Origin: Rickettsiaceae bacterium
Lineage (GTDB): Bacteria > Pseudomonadota > Alphaproteobacteria > Rickettsiales > UBA6187
Direction: 5' to 3'
Assembly: GCA_021323415.1 (NCBI GenBank)
Contig: JAJONM010000013.1
Location: 1-34,855 of the forward strand
DNA: 34,855 nt
The notes below the pieces were generated by a model. The model made no database searches, was not told the origin of the DNA, and saw only the letters and a list, made by a program, of their open reading frames with translations. Positions 30,616 to 34,855 of this stretch are shown one piece after another; within the stretch, counting starts at the first letter, position 1; each line of letters starts with the position of its first letter. A program made the translations under genes and the position numbers.

Positions 30616-30735
30616 ATGACAGGATATATTTTCAGTGCATACATAATTGCAGGGATAGTACTGGCGGCACTGGCTGTTTCAAGCGCTATACGGCTGGGTA
30701 AATACAAGAAAATTTTAAAAGATAAAAAAGATTGA
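30616..30735 (+). CDS. ccmD: Haem exporter protein CcmD (small)
   Basis: This 39-residue protein reads MTGYIFSAYIIAGIVLAALA followed by VSSAIRLGKYKKILKDKKD: a single membrane segment (about 4-24) and a basic cytosolic tail, exactly the CcmD layout (Y near the start, then helix, then Lys/Arg tail). CcmD helps release holo-CcmE from the CcmABC complex in the inner membrane. It directly precedes ccmE with a TTGA stop/start overlap, which supports the call despite the small size. ccmABC are not adjacent in this window. Confidence 0.85.
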   Translation: MTGYIFSAYIIAGIVLAALAVSSAIRLGKYKKILKDKKD

Positions 30736-31163
30736 AAGCAAAACATCAAAGATTAACATTCATAATAGCAGGCCTTGTGTGCCTTGGGATTTCTGCTTCC
30801 CTAATCCTTAATAACTTTAAGGATAATCTTGTGTTTTTCTATAGCCCTACTGAATTATTGGCAAACAATATTGAAGGAAAAATAATACGTGTCGGTGGTT
30901 TGGTAGAAAAAGGTAGCGTTAGTACCCAGGAAGGCAATGTCACTGTTTTCTCGATTACGGATTTACAGAATTCTGTGCGCGTTAGTTATAAAGGTATATT
31001 GCCGCCGATGTTCAGGCAGGAGCAGGGCATGGTAGCTAAAGGCAAGCTCGAAAACGGTGTGCTGGTGGCAGACAGCCTGCTTACCAAACATGATGAAAAA
31101 TATATGCCGCCTGAAGTTGCTGATGCGCTAAAGAAATCAGGGCAGTGGAGGGAAGGGGAATGA
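30732..31163 (+). CDS. ccmE: Cytochrome c maturation haem chaperone CcmE
   Basis: The 143-residue product has an N-terminal membrane anchor (about 8-27) and a periplasmic OB-fold domain. The haem-binding motif is KHDEKYMPPE, with H120 (covalent haem attachment) and Y124 (axial ligand) conserved. It receives haem from CcmC and passes it to CcmF/CcmH. The start is TTG, overlapping the ccmD stop as TTGA, so translation is probably coupled; the Shine–Dalgarno sequence is weak. The stop overlaps the ccmF start as ATGA. Confidence 0.95.
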   Translation: MKAKHQRLTFIIAGLVCLGISASLILNNFKDNLVFFYSPTELLANNIEGKIIRVGGLVEKGSVSTQEGNVTVFSITDLQNSVRVSYKGILPPMFRQEQGMVAKGKLENGVLVADSLLTKHDEKYMPPEVADALKKSGQWREGE

Positions 31164-33100
31164 TTCCATTGTTTGGATATTGGATGCTGGTGGTGGCGTT
31201 GATGTTTTCGTTAGCGCAGTTCCTGCCGGACGGGGTTTGCAACCACGTCCGCATATTCATGTCAAAATTTAAGATTGGAAATGAATGTGAGGAAGGGGTT
31301 GCAAACCCCGTCCGGCAGAATGTGGCTGTGGTTTTCATTCTAACAGCATTTTCCTTCATCACTCTTCTACACTCACACGCTACGTCAGATTTTTCAGTGC
31401 TCAACGTCTATAACAACTCAAGCACTGTTAAGCCGTTTTTGTATAAAATCACTGGCACATGGGGTAATCATGAAGGATCAATGCTGCTGATAGCGGTGGT
31501 GCTGACTGCCTATAATTTTGCATTTATGCGGTTTAGCTCTCTGGCAGAAGAACTAAAAAATGATATTATCAAAGTGCAAAGTGCCATAACCTCAGGGTTT
31601 CTGGCTTTCATATTATTTACATCCAATCCGTTTGAGACAATTGCGCCAGTGCCTGAAAATGGCCTGGGGTTAAATCCGCTATTGCAGGATATTGGCCTTG
31701 CGATACATCCGCCGGTTTTATATGTGGGGTATATCGGGTTATCACTCGGGCTATCGTATGCAATTATTGCATTATGGCGTGGGCAAGCGGATAAAGCTTG
31801 GGCAGCATCCTTAAAGAAATGGACGTTATTTAGCTGGTCATTCCTGACATTTGGTGTGGGATTGGGCAGCTGGTGGGCGTACCGTGAGCTGGGCTGGGGC
31901 GGTTTTTGGATGTGGGATCCGGTGGAAAATGCTTCGTTTATGCCATGGCTTGCCGCAACTGCGTTTTTACATGCACTCATTGTAATGGAAAAGCGTGAGT
32001 CAATGAAGATATGGTGTGTATTGCTTGGGATTTTGACGTTCTCGCTAACATTGGTCGGGATATTTCTGGTCAGGTCTGGCGTGCTTACATCAGTGCATTC
32101 ATTTGCATCTGACCCAACCCGTGGTGTGTTTATCCTTGGGTTTTTAGGGCTGGTTATAAATGGGTCATTTATTTTGTTTGGCCTCAAAGCCCATAAGCTA
32201 AAGCCTGCAAGTGATTTTAAGCCACTTTCAAAAGAAGGAAGTATCTTAATTGGTAATATGCTAATTGCGGTGGCTTGCGCAACGGTGCTCCTTGGAACCT
32301 TATACCCAATTATTCTCGAAGTGTTTAGCTCGCATAGCGTATCGGTGGGTGCGCCATATTTTAATGCTACGTTTAACCCGATAATCCTGCCGGTGTTAAT
32401 ATTGGCAGGGATTGCCCCAATGCTAAAATGGCAGCAGGATAGTTTTCGCCAAATATGGCAGAAAACATGGAAATTAGTTGCGGTAACTTGTGCAATTGCT
32501 TTGGCGGTTTGGTTTATACCCGAGAAGAAATCTGTTTTAGCGGTGATTGCAATTTCATTTAGTGGGTTCTTAATTGCTTCAATGCTGAATCGACTAGTTG
32601 AGAAATTAAAAGCATCCGGCAAAGTTTCATATACATTTATCGCAATGGCGCTGGCGCATATCGGTGTTGCAGTATTAGTAATCGGCGTTACGGTGGTAAG
32701 CATCTGGGGGCTAGAGGAAGAGCGCATACTGCAGATTGAGGAACCTATGAAAGTGGCCGGGTATGAGTTAAAAATAAAAGAGATGTTTATCAGTGCGGAG
32801 AATAACTATTTGATGAGGCGTGGAGTTTATTCTGTAACCAACTCGCACGGAGATGAACTTGCGGTGTTAAAGCCGGAGATTCGTTATTATCCGGTGGAAC
32901 AGACTAATACTACCGAATCTGCGATTTATTATAGCCTGCTATCAAACGTATATGTGGTTATGGGTGACACTGATGGTAAAGGTGGGTTTGTCACCAGGAT
33001 ATATTACAAACCGATGATAAACCTCGTTTGGCTTGGCTGTTTGCTGATGGCACTGGGTGGTATATTTGGTTTATTAAAACAAAAGGGTATTGAAAGATAA
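31160..33100 (+). CDS. ccmF: Cytochrome c haem lyase subunit CcmF, with in-frame palindromic insert
   Basis: The 646-residue polytopic membrane protein contains the periplasmic haem-handling WWD motif WGGFWMWDPVEN (246-257), the TSDFSVLNVYNNSS and KITGTWGNHEGS blocks after the second helix, and HPPVLYVGY with a conserved His. CcmF joins haem from CcmE to apocytochrome c thiols. The ATG start is chosen over a GTG 15 bases earlier because GGAGGGA is correctly spaced and ATGA overlaps the ccmE stop. Codons 22-53 come from a palindromic element (31223-31318), forming nearly the whole loop between helices 1 and 2, including two cysteines (C27, C43). The reading frame is otherwise intact, so the gene is probably functional. 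Confidence 0.95.
   Translation: MIPLFGYWMLVVALMFSLAQFLPDGVCNHVRIFMSKFKIGNECEEGVANPVRQNVAVVFILTAFSFITLLHSHATSDFSVLNVYNNSSTVKPFLYKITGTWGNHEGSMLLIAVVLTAYNFAFMRFSSLAEELKNDIIKVQSAITSGFLAFILFTSNPFETIAPVPENGLGLNPLLQDIGLAIHPPVLYVGYIGLSLGLSYAIIALWRGQADKAWAASLKKWTLFSWSFLTFGVGLGSWWAYRELGWGGFWMWDPVENASFMPWLAATAFLHALIVMEKRESMKIWCVLLGILTFSLTLVGIFLVRSGVLTSVHSFASDPTRGVFILGFLGLVINGSFILFGLKAHKLKPASDFKPLSKEGSILIGNMLIAVACATVLLGTLYPIILEVFSSHSVSVGAPYFNATFNPIILPVLILAGIAPMLKWQQDSFRQIWQKTWKLVAVTCAIALAVWFIPEKKSVLAVIAISFSGFLIASMLNRLVEKLKASGKVSYTFIAMALAHIGVAVLVIGVTVVSIWGLEEERILQIEEPMKVAGYELKIKEMFISAENNYLMRRGVYSVTNSHGDELAVLKPEIRYYPVEQTNTTESAIYYSLLSNVYVVMGDTDGKGGFVTRIYYKPMINLVWLGCLLMALGGIFGLLKQKGIER
31223..31318. repeat. 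Palindromic element read in frame within ccmF
   Basis: A perfect 22-bp inverted repeat (31223-31244 and 31297-31318; arm core GACGGGGTTTGCAACC) encloses a 52-bp interior. The interior also folds, with TCCGCATATTCAT pairing against ATGAATGTGAGGA at 11 of 13 positions. The total of 96 bp equals 32 codons without a stop. No other copy is present in this window. Confidence 0.9.
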
Positions 33101-33119
33101 TAGTGGCAACGGGGAAATT

Positions 33120-33278
33120 CCCTCTCCCGTGGGAGAGGGTTAGGGTGAGGGGGCGAAGGTGGAACTAAGAAAGTAGGAACTAGAAACTTAGGAAAGAAAA
33201 TTTCTTAAATTCTTAGTTCTAAAGTTCTTCATTCTACTGTCGCCCCCTCACCCCGTCCCTCTCCCCACGGGAGAGGGG
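33120..33278. repeat. Palindromic repeat family 3, copy B
   Basis: The element lies between ccmF and ccmG. Arms of about 36 bases (33120-33155 and 33241-33278) are near-perfect reverse complements, and each arm contains its own CCCTCTCCC/GGGAGAGGG hairpin. The interior (33156-33240) differs from that of copies A and C and is itself foldable, with GAACTAAGAA opposite TTCTTAGTTC. It may affect the level of downstream ccmGH mRNA. Confidence 0.87.
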
Positions 33279-33338
33279 GCGTTAGAATAACGACCATACT
33301 TAAATGGTTAAAGTGCTGAAGAATATATATAAAACAAA

Positions 33339-33344
33339 AGAGGA
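33339..33344 (+). promoter_or_regulatory. Ribosome binding site that sets the ccmG start
   Basis: AGAGGA lies five bases before the ATG at 33349. An upstream in-frame ATG (33304) has no ribosome binding site and would add 15 residues in front of the membrane anchor, so 33349 is preferred. Confidence 0.8.
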
Positions 33345-33348
33345 AATA

Positions 33349-33864
33349 ATGCGCGCTTTGTTTATTACGCCACTGTTAATATTTCTGGTGGTGCTAATTG
33401 TGCTGATGGTCAAGTTATTGCACACTGAAAAAGTGCCAGAATCACCGCTTGTGGGCAAGCCAATGCCAGCGTTTAACCTGCCTGCTATTCATAAAGGTGA
33501 ACCAAATTTAACCAGTGAAGATTTAAAAGGACATTACTCTCTGGTCAATGTGTTTGCTTCGTGGTGCTTAACTTGCAAAATTGAGCATCCATATCTGATG
33601 AAGATTAAAGAATCTGGCAAGGTCAAGATTTATGGTATCAATTGGAAAGACGATAGGAAAAAAGCCCAGAAGTTTATAGAAGAACATGGTAACCCATATA
33701 CTAAAATCGGGGCTGATGACTCTGGGCGTGTTATAGTGGATTTAGGGGTCACTGGTGCGCCAGAGAGCTTCCTTATATCGCCTGATGGCATAGTGTTATA
33801 TCGCTTTGCAGGTGTGGTGACGGAAGATGTGTGGGAAGATGATATTCTACCGCTGGTGGAGTGA
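33349..33864 (+). CDS. ccmG: Thiol:disulfide interchange protein CcmG (DsbE)
   Basis: The 171-residue product has an N-terminal membrane anchor (about 4-24) and a periplasmic thioredoxin-like domain. The active site is FASWCLTCKIEHP with C73 and C76, and the cis-proline lies in VTGAPESFLI (P138). CcmG reduces apocytochrome c and CcmH so that haem can be attached. Most relatives have WC-x-PC at the active site; here Thr replaces Pro (WCLTC). It is downstream of ccmF, separated by palindromic repeat copy B, and followed by copy C before ccmH. Confidence 0.94.
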   Translation: MRALFITPLLIFLVVLIVLMVKLLHTEKVPESPLVGKPMPAFNLPAIHKGEPNLTSEDLKGHYSLVNVFASWCLTCKIEHPYLMKIKESGKVKIYGINWKDDRKKAQKFIEEHGNPYTKIGADDSGRVIVDLGVTGAPESFLISPDGIVLYRFAGVVTEDVWEDDILPLVE

Positions 33865-33900
33865 TAGATTTTTATGGTAATGGGAGCGGCTAGGGGAGTT

Positions 33901-34020
33901 CCTTCTCCCGTGGGGAGAAGGTTAGGATGAGGGGGCGAGATGGCCAGCATTAATGAAAGGCCTAGATGTTTTGTAACTACCTTCGCCCCCTCACCCTGTC
34001 CCTCTCCCCACGGGAGAGGG
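33901..34020. repeat. Palindromic repeat family 3, copy C
   Basis: The element lies between ccmG and ccmH. Its left arm (33901-33937) is identical to that of copy A at 15484, and its interior shares GCCTA and TTTTGTAACTACC-like blocks with copy A, so A and C are the closest relatives. The right arm (33984-34020) carries CCCTCTCCC/GGGAGAGGG. The element keeps a spurious upstream extension of the ccmH frame open from 33940. Confidence 0.88.
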
Positions 34021-34062
34021 GACGCTAGGATCTCCTACCTTTATAATATGTTTTGGTGCTTT

Positions 34063-34461
34063 ATGAAAAAATACCTATTTATATTACTAACCGTAATTCC
34101 GTATTTTGCCTTCGCCTTAACTGCTGAAGAAAGGCTAAAAGATGATGCGCAGGAACTTAGGGCACATGAGGTTTTCAGGCAGATACGCTGTGTTGTATGT
34201 GCAGGTGAATCGATCAATGATTCAAAGGCCGATATTGCTAAGTCTCTGCGTATGCTGGTGCGGGAAAAAATAGAAGCGGGTGATTCAGACGAACAAGTAT
34301 TAGCCTATGTTACAGCGCGTTATGGTGATGCAATATTAATGAAGCCGCCATTTGATAGTAATACTTACATCTTATGGGTAGCGCCGGGATTATTACTTGT
34401 TACAGGTTTTGTTCTGGTAATTGTATTTTTTAGGAGAGCATCTTTTCGTAGTAAGAAGTAG
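34063..34461 (+). CDS. ccmH: Cytochrome c maturation protein CcmH
   Basis: The product is 132 residues from the ATG that begins a clean signal peptide (MKKYLFILLTVIPYFAFA). The mature domain has the CcmH redox motif RCVVCAGESINDSKADIAKS with C43 and C46, and a C-terminal membrane helix (YILWVAPGLLLVTGFVLVIV). CcmH is the thiol-handling partner in the CcmF haem-lyase complex. Alternative starts are an ATG at 34048 and one at 33940; the latter would translate the palindromic repeat and is rejected. The Shine–Dalgarno sequence is weak (GGTG). No CcmI-type TPR gene follows directly. Confidence 0.92.
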   Translation: MKKYLFILLTVIPYFAFALTAEERLKDDAQELRAHEVFRQIRCVVCAGESINDSKADIAKSLRMLVREKIEAGDSDEQVLAYVTARYGDAILMKPPFDSNTYILWVAPGLLLVTGFVLVIVFFRRASFRSKK

Positions 34462-34531
34462 TCTATGACCCTGAGCAGGGTGCGCCCCCTACCTTGTGTT
34501 CCATACTTACAATTTATCCTAAGCCCCAACC

Positions 34532-34674
34532 GCTGGCGTCATGCTAAATTTATTTCAGCATCCACGGTTGCAAGATATAGGATAGTTCATTTTATTGGTA
34601 GTCTATCAATAAAAGAGCAAATGATTGTTTACATTGAAAGTTGGATGCTGAAATAAATTTAGCATGACGCCAGC
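34532..34674. repeat. Palindromic repeat family 2, copy 2
   Basis: Arms 34532-34564 and 34642-34674 are perfect 33-bp inverted repeats, with weaker pairing continuing outward (TATCCT blocks near 34516 and 34690). The interior is homologous to the reverse complement of the element at 29327-29484. Each arm can fold as ATGCTAAA/TTCAGCAT around TTTAT, the same fold as in copy 1 but with different bases. A 63-codon frame through it is not considered a gene. Confidence 0.9.
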
Positions 34675-34855
34675 CGTAAAGCCTCAGGATACGCTAGCGC
34701 GGCGAGAGATACCATGCTCCTCTCCTTCTCTTTCTCTCTTTTGCTATTTCTCTCCAGCACCACCAACTTTATTTTTCTCTCCCCCACTTGACTTTGGACT
34801 ATATCCATAAAACCCGCCGTCTTCGGCGTGCTAATATTTTTTAGGTGGGGGAGTT
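34675..34855. other. Non-coding end of the window: pyrimidine tract and nested dyads
   Basis: No gene is seen. About 34709-34785 is strongly C/T-rich on the + strand. It runs into an inverted repeat CTCCCCCAC (34779-34787) / GTGGGGGAG (34845-34853), which encloses a small hairpin CGCCG/CGGCG with a TCTT loop (34815-34828). A T-run (34837-34842) follows the small hairpin after a gap, too far for a standard terminator. The structure may continue beyond the window. Confidence 0.45.

Noticed and set aside
31510..32727. 405-codon open frame opposite ccmF
   Set aside because: It is the antisense of a strongly conserved membrane protein; its residues show no family features and it has no ribosome binding site context.
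33940..34062. N-terminal extension of ccmH
   Set aside because: It would translate palindromic repeat copy C and bury the signal peptide; the ATG at 34063 gives a proper signal sequence.
34465..34656. 63-codon frame after ccmH
   Set aside because: It runs through the family 2 inverted repeat, has no ribosome binding site and no recognisable protein features.

Overview
The window comes from a moderately AT-rich alphaproteobacterium. The evidence is the gene order tuf–tRNA-Trp–secE–nusG–rplKAJL–rpoBC, FliS and flagellin genes, alphaproteobacterial-type CcmDEFGH, a tetratricopeptide lipoprotein-like gene in front of ispE, and frequent TTG/GTG starts. The genus cannot be fixed from the sequence. 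An ankyrin protein, a Sel1-type protein, a decayed response regulator and many palindromic intergenic repeats would suit a host-associated or streamlining lineage, but that is inference.

Layout. Positions 1-11848 hold the translation/transcription supercluster on the + strand: the end of tuf, tRNA-Trp with encoded CCA, secE, nusG, rplK, rplA, rplJ, rplL, rpoB and rpoC, closed by a strong intrinsic terminator. Structured spacers lie between rplL and rpoB and between rpoB and rpoC. Positions 11976-14569 carry a secreted TPR protein and ispE as a tight pair. From 14570 to 20989 the genes run on the - strand: fliS, a large divergent flagellin, HU (with its own terminator), cca and metF (the last two an operon). 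At 21204-23855 is an 883-residue + strand protein that I cannot assign. Then come aspS (-) and rnd (+) as a divergent pair, a broken REC-domain gene, a Sel1-repeat protein, an ankyrin-repeat protein and a quinone-oxidoreductase-like protein (all -). Positions 30616-34461 hold the cytochrome c maturation operon ccmD-E-F-G-H, with overlapping starts at its beginning.

Palindromic repeats are the most unusual part of the window. At least four families are present. Family 1 has two copies (14613-14771, 18134-18288). Family 2 has two copies (29327-29484, 34532-34674). Family 3 has three copies (15484-15603, 33120-33278, 33901-34020). A fourth element sits inside ccmF (31223-31318), where its 96 bp are read in frame as 32 amino acids. 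Copies within families 2 and 3 differ by paired, structure-preserving changes, so the fold seems to be what is kept. No transposase, integrase, CRISPR array or phage gene is visible.

Gene cooperation: the first block makes the RNA polymerase core, its elongation factor NusG, the ribosomal stalk proteins and the SecE translocase subunit. FliS would chaperone the neighbouring flagellin. CcmE carries haem to CcmF/CcmH for attachment to apocytochrome c, which CcmG/CcmH keep reduced; ccmABC must lie elsewhere.
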